64,000 nucleotides of DNA from Pagrus major (lineage: Eukaryota > Chordata > Actinopteri > Spariformes > Sparidae). The first letter of the stretch is position 1. Each line of letters starts with the position of its first letter. The notes under the pieces are model-generated. The model made no database searches and was not told the DNA's origin. It worked only from the letters and a program-made list of their open reading frames with translations. Below are positions 12,621 through 24,765 of this stretch, piece by piece. The stretch spans positions 25,760,315 to 25,824,314 of the forward strand of contig NC_133232.1 of assembly GCF_040436345.1 (NCBI RefSeq), read 5' to 3'. The position numbers and the translations under genes are program-made.

Positions 12621-14791
12621 GTGAATTTATTGTCTTGGGGACTCTTGGGGGACCAATTTACACGTTGAGATGGGAAAAAATACAGAATATGATTGAATTT
12701 GGATAATTTAGTTTAGGATTGTATTACAAATGGTATTTTTTTGAGTGAACAGCTCAACTGTATTTTTTAAGTACTGTGTAATGAATGACACCCTTTAATT
12801 AAAAGATAGCCTTATGTAATGAAAACCTTAATTAAAATTCAGTATCAGAATTGTTCTCATTTTACAGTGCCTTTTATCTCAGGAGAGTTTAGAGGAAAAG
12901 GGGTCAGTGCAACACTCCAGACGAGTGGGAAAGAATGAATCGGTAAGAAAGAGAAGGAGTACATCTCTTCACATCAGTGAAAGGCACAACTGATAAACTA
13001 TCTACAGGCTACACATGCGCTCATCTCACTGCTTTCTCTGCACTGACAAGCACTTAGATTTGAGACACAGGCAGAATGACCTGCCCGGCGCTGATTCCTC
13101 ATTTGTCCTTGTTGAAAGCCACAGCCACAGATGGTCCAAACAGTCCCTTGTGAAAGGAAGCGTCCAGAAGCAGCATAATTTAATAGAGTGGCTAAGTAGA
13201 TTTACTGTATCCCAGTGGGTGAGTTTGCACAAAAAAAGAGATCACAGTAGAGAGACATCAGTCATGCTGGCCTAGATAAAATGTAACATTGATAATCAAT
13301 ACTTTTATCCAGCCATCCACTCTGGCAGCCAGTTCAATAGTTTCCTAAAGAGTCATTTAGAGCTCTAGGAACAACAACAGATTTCACTTTGTGTTGTTTT
13401 ATTTGTCTGAAATAAACACAATTTTGTACTTATTCATGGCTTAGTGTCAAACAGATTTGTTTCTGCATTCTTATGTTTACATACTGATGCTGCTGAAATA
13501 TATAAAGTTAATGAAGTCTCCCTCTCTCCACTTCTGACCTTCATTTTGCACCCAGAGATGGGAGGTGGCAGTGACAGAGGTTCAAGAGTTCATGTTTTAA
13601 AAAACTGCTTTCAAGAATGTTGCATCCCATTCTTTATACTATTCTCTCCAGGAGACAAAAAACTGTTTCTATGGTTACAGCTATTTTGGGAATGGTCTCT
13701 ATGGCAACAGCCTTATATACTTAGCAAACAGGGTTGAAACTGTGGGGTGCACGGTCAAGGTGTGTGTGTGTGGAGGTGTGTCCTTTCATGTCCCACAGGC
13801 AGCACAGAGGACTAGGCTGCTGATTTGATGATGCAATAACAGAAACGGTGTCTCTGACATTTCACAGCCGATACATGGAAGAACAACACTTTAACAAAAA
13901 CCACTTACACCCACGTATTCAAAATGCCTACAGTTACATATTCCCATGAGCATTCGTAAGATGTGCTCTGGTCTTTCTGAATTTTGGCTCGTATGAGTTA
14001 TACAAACAAATTAACAAACAAGCAAACTGGCTCAGTGTGCAAAGAAGTAGCCTGCAGTGTTTGGTCTGCAGAGCGGTGAATCTCTGGCTAATGAATATGG
14101 ATATATATTATGGCAGAGTGAATAGAGACATGCAAGCAGAGCAGTTGGCCACTGTGCTCACACCCTTTATAAGCTGTCCAGTCCAGAGAGATTAATCTAT
14201 TCCAGTTTATACACAACATAAACATAGACTTTATTGTGCAGTGCATAAGTCTATCTTAAATTATGTGATATGGTAGGGACAAACCTATAGAGGAAGATCA
14301 AATGGTGAAATATAAATTGCAAAATTTGTCTAAAAGGGTCTTTTAACACATGATAAGACAAATTTAGGCAAATCAGTTACTAGAACTGAAGAGTACATGT
14401 GTTTGTCTTAGTGGGAGTGTTGGCTGGTTATGTTGCCAGCTGCAGTGAGTCAGCACAGCCATCATCCTGCTGAGGAAGGCAAATGGAGTGACTTGGAAGC
14501 AACCACGATGAAGATGGAGAGATTAATGTGCACAATAATTTTGGCCCGTGGCAATAACAGCACTACACATCATACTGCAGAGACACAGTGTGTGAGAGAA
14601 AGTGCAAAGGAGTTAATGGAAACAGGGGCAGACAGTAGGTTGAGAATTAAGTAAATGTGTTTCAGCCTGTCATGATTAATGCAAATGAGCTTAATTGGCC
14701 TACTGGTATCCCAAATATAAATGCATGAGTAGTAGTGCAATTCTGGCCTTAATTTTTGGCGATTTAAAGTATGGAGTTTGCATTTGATGAC
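12621..14791. other. Intergenic DNA with no recognised feature
   Basis: AT-rich DNA downstream of the alpha polyadenylation site. The open frames here (up to 97 codons near 13444) show no domain, no repeat kinship to the cluster and no splice context that I trust. I see no gene. Confidence 0.6.
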
Positions 14792-14945
<154 letters not shown>

Positions 14946-15111
14946 TTTCAATTAAATTCAAAGGGGCTTTATTGGCATGAAAGTTTTACAACAATGTTGC
15001 CAAAGCATCAAAACACAACTTGTCCAAACATTCAGACAGAACATAACAAATAACAACACAAACACAACACCAAGTTTGATTTACATTAATTATATATACA
15101 GTATATACAGT

Positions 15112-15184
<73 letters not shown>

Positions 15185-15890
15185 GGTCATTCACTGTCCC
15201 TCAGGTCGTGGCATGTTGACACATATTGGGCAGCAAGATATGCCCTGTCTCCTTCTCCCAGGAGTATTTTTAATTTTGATATGTAGTTTAGCTCTTTGAA
15301 GTCTGACATTACCGAATTAAACTTGTTAAAATAAATGTTCCTCATTTCGTTGAATGCTTTACATTGTAGGAGAAAGTGCATCTCTGTCTCAACCTCACCT
15401 GTCGAGCAGTGACCACATGTTCTGTTTTCTTTTGGTTGCCATGATTGTTTGTGTCCTCCTGTTTGGATTGTCAGTTTGTGGTCACTGAGCCTGTACTTGG
15501 TGAGGATCTGTCTCTGCTTTCTATCTCTGACAGTAGAGAGATATTCTGCTAATTCATAATCTCTTTTTAGGGCTAGATAACATTCTAATCTACTTTGGCT
15601 TTTAGTTTCTTCTTTCCAATGTTCCAGGTAGGTTTCTTTACATTGTGTTATAATTTGCTTTACTCTGATTGGTGTTTGGAGAGCAGTGTTGTTGTGAGGC
15701 TGGTCAGACTGTGTCTGAGAGGGGGCAGTTAGCCTCAGTACCAACTGACATAGGGGACTCTTTTCTGGGCTCAGCTCTTGAGTTTGGAGGACTTTGGAGT
15801 GGAGGGTGTCTCGGGGGCTGGATTTCAGGTGGTTAAAAGAGTTGAGCGTTCTCTTTTGAATGTTAATTATCAGTGGGTATCTGCCGATAG
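14946..15890 (-). mobile_element. LINE 3' fragment (C-terminal domain and tail)
   Basis: On the minus strand an uninterrupted frame (15744 to 15187) encodes 185 residues. They include a cysteine-histidine cluster, CGHCSTGEVETEMHFLLQC, and end in AAQYVSTCHDLRDSE. I recognise this as the C-terminal region of a non-LTR retrotransposon protein common in fish genomes; its clade is uncertain. The frame can be read further upstream toward 15880. The tail CCAATAAAGCCCCTTTGAAT at about 14949-14970 (minus strand) carries the polyadenylation signal, and the element then meets the microsatellite. A long (TG)n array interrupts the 3' UTR. The element is 5'-truncated and has no reverse transcriptase here. 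Confidence 0.8.
15111..15182. repeat. (TG)n microsatellite
   Basis: About 70 bases of TG dinucleotide with one early TC variant, inside the 3' UTR of the minus-strand LINE fragment. Confidence 0.97.

Positions 15891-15942
<52 letters not shown>
15891..15942. repeat. (ATCT)n microsatellite
   Basis: About 52 bases of ATCT at the 5' side of the minus-strand LINE fragment, so the LINE piece is bracketed by arrays of the same tetranucleotide. Confidence 0.96.
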
Positions 15943-16429
15943 GGCACTGAAAATGAATGTGCTGGCTGCTCCCACAAGAAGTAGTATTTTACATGGGACG
16001 CCCGCCTAAGCTGGAGAGTAATGATACATGCGCCAAAACAATAACTGGTCTCCACTTTAATAATCTGTGCCTTCAGTAGCCTAAGACACACAAACACTGC
16101 AGTCATAATACAGAGGTCATTGTGCCACTGTGCCAGTGGCTGTGCTGTAACATAATGCAGTGATGGACTTCATGAACCATCATGCAGTGCGTGCATGACG
16201 TATGGTCACTGCCTGAGATGCTCTCAGTGAATTAAATCTAGTAAGGAATTTGACATTGATGATAGTGTGTTTTCAATGTCAGATATTTTCCGAGCCTGTT
16301 AACACTGAGGTTAACGTTATAAACCCTTACTGTTTAAAAATACTACATGATGGCAGCAGCACAATTTGTCTTTTTCATTCATTCTTTCATTCACTGCACT
16401 TGTGCCATGTGCAGGAGTGCTAAGCAAAA

Positions 16430-16446
16430 GGCGCCATCTCCTGGCC
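16430..16446 (-). promoter_or_regulatory. CTCF-like motif, reverse orientation
   Basis: The plus-strand sequence GGCGCCATCTCCTGGCC, read on the minus strand, matches 13 of 14 positions of the CTCF core CCASYAGRKGGCRC. It lies 3.8 kb beyond the alpha polyadenylation signal. Reverse orientation is what the known loop model requires of an enhancer-side site pairing with forward-oriented alpha promoters. Binding is inferred, not shown. Confidence 0.5.
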
Positions 16447-17544
16447 AAAGTATCACAGCACATATGGCCACAGTGGCAGGATAACTAACTAAAGGTGTTT
16501 TTTTTTAATGACAAGACATTTTCAATTTGAGCTTTCACTCTCTCGATAATCAGGATCACTTACATACGAAGGTGGTGAGGAGCTAGGAAAGGGTAATAAA
16601 CCAATATCCACTGTTAATCAGTACAAGCTGTTAATCCAATGTTTTGTTTGTCTTTTTTTTATTATTGTTTTGATGTTTTCCCAAACTGTCATCAATTGTT
16701 AAGTTTAAATCTTGAGTATCATAATTTGTCGTGACTGAAGGATTGATTAATTCAGTCTCAAATTCAAATCGTTTTCCGTACTTTTCATTGATGATTTAAT
16801 TCAGCTCACACATGCATTTCATTATTTTCTTTCCAAGGCAGACTTTCTACTGGATCCAATAAAAAAGTTCTTAAAACTTCCCTGGTTGTTTTCCCTGGTT
16901 CATTTCTCCTTCTGTCAGTAAACATACTGTATGAATCCATACAATAAAAATAAGTATGCAATTTGAAAAAAATAAAGAAACACCCACATTTTGTAATATT
17001 GCATATAGGTTTAATATAGGTAATCACATTAATTAGGAGTACACATACACATTCATTTTTATTTAAATACTTTTTGATGTAAGCCAGTTTACCTAATTTT
17101 AATGTGGGCCACCAGACAGCTTAAACAAGGTTGGTTGTGTGTACCTGCTCTCACTGGAAAAACAGCCTGTAGCTCAGTTCTGGTACAAAACAATGCTCCT
17201 GATAGAAACTGTAAACAAGACAAAATGGATTCCTGCAGCAAGTGGCACACTCAGGCTGTCTGAGGGGCAAGGGGAAAGAATAAAAAAGGGAACCAGCTGC
17301 ATGTGGTGGGGGCCACCAGCATGCAGAAATGTATGATGCTTTTATGGTGAAACAGGTCCAAAACAAGATTAATATTAATGTATTTTGTGAATCAGATTAA
17401 AAGTATAACTATAACACATTTGTAATAAAAAACATACAGGAGCAATAAACTATTTAAACAATTTTGAGGCACATGGAGGCCAACTAATTATACAACATGT
17501 ACAGGGCAGCCTTATTGGCAGTGCCTCATGTTTTCTCTATGGCC

Positions 17545-17558
17545 ACCCTAGAGGGCAC
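17545..17558 (+). promoter_or_regulatory. CTCF-like motif, forward orientation
   Basis: ACCCTAGAGGGCAC matches 12 of 14 positions of the same CTCF core in forward orientation. Together with the reverse motif 1.1 kb to the left it makes a divergent pair. Weaker than the first. Confidence 0.35.
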
Positions 17559-18329
17559 TTTATCATGTTTTATCTACCATAGAGGCATCCACTTTTTTCT
17601 GACAATGTTTGTTTATGTGCTACAGAAGGTGAGGACTTCAAGGGATAGGCCAAGGTTAGATTGACATCAAGTAAATAGGAAGTGTGATGAATAATTACAA
17701 TGGTAGCCTGGGTTTGCAGTTTTTTTTATGCAAGCTATCGGTCAATGATTAGTGATTCACACAGAAGCTGTGATTTTATGCTGTAATTTGGTCATTTTTA
17801 CGAAAAAGATTTTTCAAGCTTGTCACATGTTCAGTGATGAGCTGAAATAAACTGAGGAAGTTACGCTTGTCTGGCAGTTTACATCAGTTAGACAGTTTAG
17901 GTTAAGTCATCATTCTTTGACTAAAATTATTTACACTTTTCAGATAATAGCAGATTAATGAGTTGACAGCTATCTAGCCTACAATCAATGATGGTCTTAT
18001 GGTCCTATGTTTATATGATGAAGTAAACATGTAATGTCACAGAAGAATTTTGTCATATGGTGTGCATGCATATACACATTTCAATTACTTTAATTTAGCA
18101 AATTCAACGATATAACCATGCTATTTTGAACACATTGTTGTTCTGGAGTACTCATCTAAAGTGCTATTGTCTGATTTCAGTCACTGTGGTGGTATGTGTG
18201 TTAATGTCCCAACCAAACTGTATGTTGTAGAAACATAAACGTGCCACAAGATGGAAATGGAGCTAGATCTTACCTATGGGATGGTATCTAAGGGAACAAT
18301 GCATGTCATTGAATTTTCTTAAACAAGGC

Positions 18330-19240
18330 CCTGAAATGTATTCACAATTAAAGCCTTGTTAGGATGTGAAGGCAGCAGGTGACAATCAACACTGGTGGCC
18401 TCTAGGGATGTGTGCTCTCCCCACTGCTCTTCTCCCTTTACACCAATTACTACACCTAAGGAGACCCATCTGTTCTGAAGTTTGCAGATGACACAAAGGT
18501 CATTGCCATATCCTGGACAGTGATGAGTGTGCATACAGATGGGAGGTTGAACAGCTGGCCCTCTAGTACAGTCAGAACAATCTAGAGATGAACACACTCA
18601 GAACTGTGGAGATGATCATTGGCTTCAGGAGAAGTTCCCAACACTGCCCCATCACCATGCAATAATCCAGTCTGTTCTCTGCACACCCATCACTGTCTGG
18701 TTTGGATCGGGCACACAACAGGACAGGAACAGACTACAAAAGGCAGTCAGGAATGTAGATAAAATCATTACTGCAAACCTGCCTTCCATTGAGGACTTTA
18801 TACCTCTCCAGAGTCAGGAAACAGGCAGGAAACATCACCAAAGACCATCACACCTTGGACACAACCTGTTCCAACACTGGAGGCACTGTATGCCCGCACA
18901 ACCAGACAATGGTTTCTTCTTACAGGCCAGCCATCTGATGTACACTTAAATACAATAACCATCTAACACAAAAACATCCACTTCTATGACACTATATTCT
19001 TACAGTTTAAGAAGCTCTGCTTTTAACAAGTACATATATTCATGCACTCTCATTGTCAATATATATTCTGCTTGCTGTCATAATGTGTAATGTACATATG
19101 GTGTATAGTGTACATATTCCATCCACCCCAAGTTGTATATTCATCCAGTATTTATTTGCACTACTTCCAATGATCCTTTGCACCAGCTGTTTAATTTATG
19201 CAATACTTGTAGCTAATCTGTACAGCACACAGAACAGTTG
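18330..19240 (+). mobile_element. Degraded LINE, reverse transcriptase to 3' tail
   Basis: From 18406 the translation reads GCVLSPLLFSLYTNYYT, then a stop, then GDPSVLKFADDTKVIA. This is the block B/C part of a non-LTR reverse transcriptase with the catalytic FADD at 18481-18492. Further on, ITVWFGSGTQQDRNRLQKAV and IITANLPSIEDF match the C-terminal end typical of the CR1/L2/Rex1-like LINEs of fish. Several stops and frame changes separate these blocks, so the copy is dead. The AT-rich tail with TATTTATTTGCACTACTT runs to about 19240. Limits are approximate. Confidence 0.82.
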
Positions 19241-19271
19241 ACTTGTATTCAGACTTTTATGGTGCATACTT

Positions 19272-19797
19272 TGTCACAACTGAACTAGGACTTGAACCCA
19301 AACGCACGACTCAGGAGACAAAGTGAAAAATAAACAAATCTTTTATTATTGAAGTGCAACTGAAAATCACTCACAAGGTGGAAAAAACGCTACTACAGCT
19401 AATAAACGAAAGGCCACTCATATGAGGGAAAACCTACTAACAAAAACAAGGGCTTGACAAAGTATCAAAGAAAAGTACAAACCCTGACAAGACAGAGGCA
19501 TGGGACAAACGCTGGCAATTCCTGACGAGACGATGGCACGAGCTGGTTCTGTGGCACACAAGACAAGTCGAACTGGCATCAGACAAAAGGAGACGCAGAC
19601 CATATATACACAGGGTAATGGGGAACAGGTGGAAACAATCAGGGCAGGGAAGACAATCAGACTGGCGGGAAAAACACAAGGGGCAGGGGCAAGTTACCTG
19701 AAACGAGAGGAGAGTAAACTTTCAAAATAAAACAGGAAACCATAAGACAACATTGACACAAGACAACTAAACACAACCAGCTTTCTTGGCCATGACA
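19272..19797 (-). mobile_element. Gypsy-like solo LTR (fossil)
   Basis: A 526-bp segment bounded by TGTCAC and ATGACA, the TG...CA termini of an LTR with short inverted ends. Read on the minus strand it has a TATATA box (TGTGTATATATGG, around 19597-19609) upstream of an AATAAA signal near 19343, in the order of an LTR promoter and polyadenylation site. No internal coding region adjoins it, so it is a solo LTR. CTTTTATGGTG (19254-19264) recurs with one extra T just after the element (19798-19809), but not flush with the left end, so I do not call it a clean target duplication. The Ty3/gypsy assignment rests on overall resemblance to fish LTRs. Age not estimable here. Confidence 0.65.
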
Positions 19798-20898
19798 CTT
19801 TTTATGGTGTTGGCCACTGTTGATTTTGATTTATATGCAGTCTTTCCAGCCGACCAATTACCATTCTTTACTTGTTTACTTTACAAGGGATCTGTCCACT
19901 GAAACACCAGAGGGCTTTTAATTTGAAATTGATACAGGAAGTGTTGAGTTTTATATCAACAGCAAAATTAGCTAATGCAGTAACAAAAATGTAATGAGAC
20001 AAACAGGAGCAGGCTCCATTCTAAAATATGACCAAATATACACATCAAATAGAAGCAATTAGACATAAAAGTCTGTAGGCCTATCTAATATTAGGTCTGC
20101 TTCAAATAAAGGCTTGGTATCAGAGTTGCTATTTTAAATTTTTAATAATAATCTTCAATATAAATATCAATGTGGAAATCTTGTTTCTAAATCTTAAGTA
20201 TGAACATTGCGCTCGGTAAACTAATTATTCAAATTGATATTTAAATATTCAAATTAATGCTGCGTTGGCTGAAGTAGGATAATAAAGACTATCCTGCAGT
20301 GCCCTTCCGTAAATACACGCGATATGTGAATGATGCCAGCCGGGTGGCTGTTCCTGCCTCCTCTGTGTCATTTATTTCTGGTTTAAATGTTAAATGTGAA
20401 AGTCCAGCAGTTTAGTCTAAACACCTGTGAATGTCGCCCATGGATGTATTATATAACTTATAATATCTTATAATAGATAAATGATGTCGCCTCAGTTGTT
20501 CAGAGCCTCGGCAGCAACGAAACAGCGACATACCATAATATCAATGTACGTTAACGTCTTCACCATGGCAACAAACACAGAAGTTAGTGTTTGTCGAAAT
20601 AAGCGTTAGTATCCGCGGTACTAAGCTAGCAAGACCAATAAGCTGCTTTTTTAAGATCTTTTGTAAATGCGAACTGGTTAGATAAGTTACCGGACTCAAC
20701 CATGCAACCTGGTCAGTAAATTATTTTAATTGTCGTTGCCCTGTGTATGTTCATTGAAGCTCCGTTCCTTTTCAACGTTGGCACGTCAACGTTAGCATAC
20801 TTTAGCAATGTTAGCTAACGCTTCGCTTCGGTTTTCATAAAATAAATCCAACGCAACTGGGCACATAGCATGGCGAACCTCCCAATAACTAGTTGAGG
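19798..20898. other. Intergenic DNA, possible promoter-like GC-richer stretch
   Basis: AT-rich to about 20270, then a stretch with more CpG (about 20300-20840) containing GTTAGCTAACG-type motifs. I recognise no gene. See the duplication that follows and the finding on splice-like signals. Confidence 0.4.
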
Positions 20899-21004
20899 GT
20901 TTAATATCTGTTAAATGTGCTCTAATACAGTTAACTAAGTTTCCCCTATATATTTATTTTCTTTACAGGGAATGTGGACAATTTTGGAAGTGCCCCGTAT
21001 TAAA
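20899..21004 (+). repeat. Tandem duplication, copy 1
   Basis: The stretch from GTTTAATATCTGTTAAATGT through CCCCTATATATTTATTTTC, an acceptor-like TTTACAG and TTTTGGAAGTGCCCC is repeated with substitutions 219 bp downstream. The copies share about 100 bp by eye. Function unknown. Confidence 0.85.
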
Positions 21005-21118
21005 GAAGGAGAGGCGCGTTGCTCTTACAGTGGCACTGAAGACACTGTTAGGCCTTAATGTTTGCTTGGGGCAAATGCACTTGACCATTGATCTAAATAG
21101 CTCTTTTTCTAGTAAATG

Positions 21119-21234
21119 GTTAATATCTGTGAAATGTATTCTAATAACTTTAGTTAAGTTTCCCCTATATATTTATTTTCACAGGGAACAAGAACAACTT
21201 ATGTGTGATTTTGGAAGTGCACCATATCAAAGAT
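21119..21234 (+). repeat. Tandem duplication, copy 2
   Basis: Second copy: GTTAATATCTGTGAAATGT through CCCCTATATATTTATTTTC, CACAG and TTTTGGAAGTGCACC. Both copies keep the pyrimidine-rich CAG end that looks like a splice acceptor, followed by GGAA. Confidence 0.85.
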
Positions 21235-22239
21235 ATATACCATAACATGCGTTAAAAACCTATGCTGATCCAATTTTATCCTGACAGCATTATGACCCAC
21301 AATTAAAAATGGGTGTCTTGTATTATGTTAAGCCTATTTCCACCCACCATAAGCAAGTAACAAGGCACTTTTGACAGCCCATCAGTTCAATTCGTCTGGG
21401 AATGTTTGTGTAAACTATATTTAACACTATAAATCCATATCTTATTTTAAAGATCTACTTTTGAAATGCAATACCAACGCAGCATACTGTGTGTTTTCTA
21501 GGTTGTTAATTCATTCAATATACTCAACAAAATTCAATGGTGTTGTTGTATTTTCTTCCTAGGTTTCTGTACCTTCTGAGAGAAAACCCTTACTTATGGA
21601 TTATCCTGGACACACGTGAAGATGATTTTGTCTGCTCATCTTTCAAAACTACTATACTGGTGAGTAAGTAAAGTTGAATTCTCCTTTATTCGACAACTAA
21701 AAAGAAAGGAAACATTTAATGCACTCATTACAGCAAAGTCTGGGATGGCTGTACTGAAGCTAGAATATCAACAGCTGGTGTTTGTTTACATCTTCAATTC
21801 TTAATGCTACCAAGAAAAGGTAGATCCAAGTTCCAGTTTGTTTGATTCAGTGGATCTAATGCTCAGTGTACAAGGACACTGGAAAAGTGCACAGTATGAA
21901 AATGTCATCGTTGCCTATCCCATCGCTTGTGTATGATCATGTGTCTCATGGAGCTCATTGCCTCTTAAAGGAGAACTCCAGTAATTTTACACATCAAAGT
22001 CCAGTTACGGCCTTGTTGAGTACTACTGCATTTGTAAAAAAACAAAACAGATGTATTAACCTTCTGTGGCTCCAAAGAGAGCTGTGCAAAATTTGATAAA
22101 TTGCCTCAAGGGATGACGCTTGTGTCAGCATTGGTTGGACTTGTAGACTACAAGTTTGAAAATGAAAAGAATCTTGGGGTGTGGAGTTCGGAAGAAGTGA
22201 CTTAAGTTGGTGAGGATGAAGTAGAAAGATCAAGAAAAA
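21235..22239. other. Intergenic DNA, one exon-like segment
   Basis: No gene is recognised. A segment at about 21563-21660 is bounded by TTTTCTTCCTAG on the left and CTG followed by GTGAGTAAGT on the right, which are good acceptor and donor matches, but its frames are short and show no domain. Confidence 0.35.
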
Positions 22240-23570
22240 ATGTCTGGTAAACCCAGTGGTGCGGGAGTCTGTCTTATGAAGAATAACAGATGTTGTAGTC
22301 CGGGGTACATCAAAGCCCTCTCTTAATCCTGCTCATCTCATCCAGAAAACCTGACGATCTTATGTCATCCTATCTTCTTTGGGAGTTCAGCTCAGTAATC
22401 ATTACAGCCATGTACATTCCCCCCAAGCAAATACAGACTTGTATGGGAAGGGGTAGTGACGTGAGAGGACTTGCACAGTTCTACCTAATCAGAGGCCACC
22501 CCTCTGGCTGCCCTGAGTGATGTAAAAGGGGATATATTTCAATCCAGTTTTAAGGACATCAATGAGTTTGCAGATGTAGTGACTAGCTTCATAGAAATTG
22601 TAGCAGAAAATGTTGTTCCTTCTTTGAGGGAAAAGATTTTTCCAATCAGAAACCACGGGTCAACAGATCAATCTGGGCCACTCTCATTGCAACCCAGGTC
22701 TGCTCAGTGGTGATAAGGAAGAATATAAAGCAGTGTCCTGCAGGGGTCAGTGCCAACACCTCACTGGGAGTGGATTTTCCACACAGGTCTTGTCAGAGCA
22801 CGAGCACAAGAGGACACTGAAGCAGGTCACCACCAGGAAAGAAGCTGGTGTAGATGACGTCCCCTGGCAGATTCCTGTATGGACATTCTGCTTCAGTGTT
22901 CAAAACCATCTTCAACCTCTCTCTGGCCCATGTTAGGGACACTTAACATGGACTACAGATATTGACACTGTGAGAGCAAAGAAAAGACCACGCCCCCATC
23001 ACCTCAGACAGCAAAGGAAATGTAAGGTTTTACACAAAGTCCTGCTATCTTTCTAATCTGCTTTGTGGAGCATCCTGAACCACAACCACCAGGTATGGGA
23101 ACAGCTTCTCTCAGGACAGGATGGCCCTGCAGAGGATTCTGTGGTCAGACAAGTACGTTAAGGGTACTGTGCTCCCCTCCTTGCACAGCCAGTACAACAA
23201 GAGGATCTAGGTGGATAGTGAAAGACCCCATCACCCTCGCAATGGACTGTTTCACACACTGATAGATTGAAATCACGCACTGAAAGGGCAAACACATTCA
23301 CCTATTCTAAACACATTCACCTATGCTATACCTTTCACCAATTATATACTCTTTATTTGCACTGTTCACCTTTAACCCTTAACCATGTTTACCATTTTGT
23401 ACTTTTTACATATTTTTTGTGAGTTTTTTTTCTATGTTTTTTATCTCGTTTTTTCTTTAAAGCTTAACTTTTATAATTTCTTGTACTTGTCATTGTTACA
23501 CTACCTGGGAGTTTTGATGCTGTTGCATGTATTGGTGACAAATACAGCCTCATGCGTTTTCAATATTTAA
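22240..23570 (+). mobile_element. Degraded L2/CR1-like LINE
   Basis: Fragments in changing frames can be recognised. GVCLMKNN with FFGSSAQ and a segment like YIPP (22266-22440) resemble the endonuclease end. DINEFADVVTSFIEIVAENVVPS (about 22556-22624, shown with its frame) resembles the linker of fish LINE ORF2. RKEAGVDDVPWQ (near 22836-22870) resembles the KAxGPDGIP reverse transcriptase entry block. A C-terminal region lies at 23050-23260 and an AT-rich tail with ACAAATACAGCCTCATGCG near 23539. Many frame changes mean it is inactive. Limits are approximate. Confidence 0.7.
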
Positions 23571-24541
23571 TTATGATTATTATCTCTGAATTATTAATCC
23601 TAACAAATCTGATGCCATTTAACATTGTATGACTTGGAGGACCCTGAGTGTACACAAAATTATAGCTCAGAAGAAAGTTTATTTTTGTAGTACAAGCCCT
23701 CCCATGCCATGTTATCATCCTGTTGTCTCTGTCCATGGTCCTGAAACAACTAGTGCAACTGGAAAATTATTTTCTTTTCATTTCTGACTTGTTTTTTTTT
23801 ACTACTGTTACCGCTGCTACTGCCCCTACTAAAAAAAATAATAAGAAGAATGATAATAATGATAGTGGTATTTATGTATTTATGTAATTAGTTGTCCCTT
23901 TAGTGATATATTAAGCATGAATATTTTGAAACAAAAGTAGAGTTACGAAATGAGCTATACCTTTGAGCACACATGTGCAGCATTTGATCATAAATATCTC
24001 AGCCGCCATTATTAGCATCACAAGCTTTTCACATCATGTGCGTTGTATATGATCTGCTATCTTGCTATCTCTAGACATATCAGAAACGCACTTCGGTTAG
24101 GGCAACTAAGGTATATCTGAATGGAATGATGTTTTCTCATTTCAATTTTCGTATTTCATACTGTTTTCAAGCAAAATGACCGTTAAACCAATCAGATCAC
24201 TCAATAAACAAGTTCTGCCCTGGGAGTGTTGGATGGGAAACCACAACAGTATCGCGATTTTGATAAGCCTGAATAGCATGTGGAACTTTGAGTATTTAGA
24301 TATTCGTTTGGTGTTTAAAATAACTCCCAATACTATAAAATGTGCATTTTCTATCATGCTTTATCAGTGCAGAACTAATAATAAAATTGTCTTTTTCAAG
24401 GTACTTATTTATATTTGAACATTATACATTAGATTGTAGTGTTTATATTTTACATGTGGCACACAGTGAGAGTGGGTGAAGATAGGGTGGGTTTAGACTT
24501 TGTGGAGAGGGTTTCATGCAGGTGCAAGGACTGAAAAGTGA
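23571..24541 (+). other. Upstream region of gamma-type exon 1
   Basis: AT-rich DNA leading to the first gamma-type promoter. Apart from the RE1-like site at 23725 I see no feature. Confidence 0.6.
23725..23745 (-). promoter_or_regulatory. RE1/NRSE-like site upstream of exon 1
   Basis: Matches 18 of 21 positions of the REST site read in reverse complement (core here CTGTCCATGGTCCTGAA). It lies about 0.8 kb upstream of the CSE of exon 1 and 1.0 kb before its ATG. REST is known to silence protocadherin clusters in non-neuronal cells. Confidence 0.75.
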
Positions 24542-24598
24542 CTCATGGTGCCGCTGTAGGCCAGCACAAAAGTAGCACTGACATCTCCACCCACTGCT
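24542..24598 (+). promoter_or_regulatory. Promoter CSE and C-rich box, exon 1
   Basis: CTCATGGTGCCGCTGTAGGCC is the conserved sequence element; here the core is GCCGCTG where the other ten copies have GTCGCTG. CTCCACCCACT follows at 24585-24595. The pair lies about 170-220 bp before the ATG. Confidence 0.8.
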
Positions 24599-24765
24599 AC
24601 TGCATTAAAATCGGTTGTAATTTCTCTGAAGACCCCGTTCAATCCACGGCTATTTTCCTTTGTGTCCAATGTCGCAAATTCTTGGATTACTATATCAGTT
24701 TTGGAATTAGATTTTTTGGTATATACGGTATCTGTGTAAGCCGTGGACGTGTTTCTTTTCCGAGG

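Larger units (their letters stand above)
15943..18329. other. Intergenic DNA between alpha and gamma clusters
   Basis: No gene is recognised. The stretch contains two CTCF-like motifs, listed separately. In mouse the alpha-cluster enhancer HS5-1, with CTCF sites and an NRSE, lies downstream of alpha constant exon 3, so this is the matching position. No sequence identity to HS5-1 could be tested. Confidence 0.5.

Noticed and set aside
18244-18257. Third CTCF-like match (CCACAAGATGGAAA).
   Set aside because: Only 11 of 14 core positions with the key GGC lost; such matches are expected by chance in this length. Similar weak matches near 8202 and 19904 were dropped for the same reason.
18330-23570. 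LINE remnants as possibly active elements.
   Set aside because: Stops and frame changes split the domains in both plus-strand copies, and the minus-strand piece lacks the reverse transcriptase.
24538-24765. N-terminal extension of exon 1 (and the like for exons 2, 5 and 7).
   Set aside because: The open frame begins without an ATG and runs over the promoter element; the conserved start with a signal peptide lies downstream.
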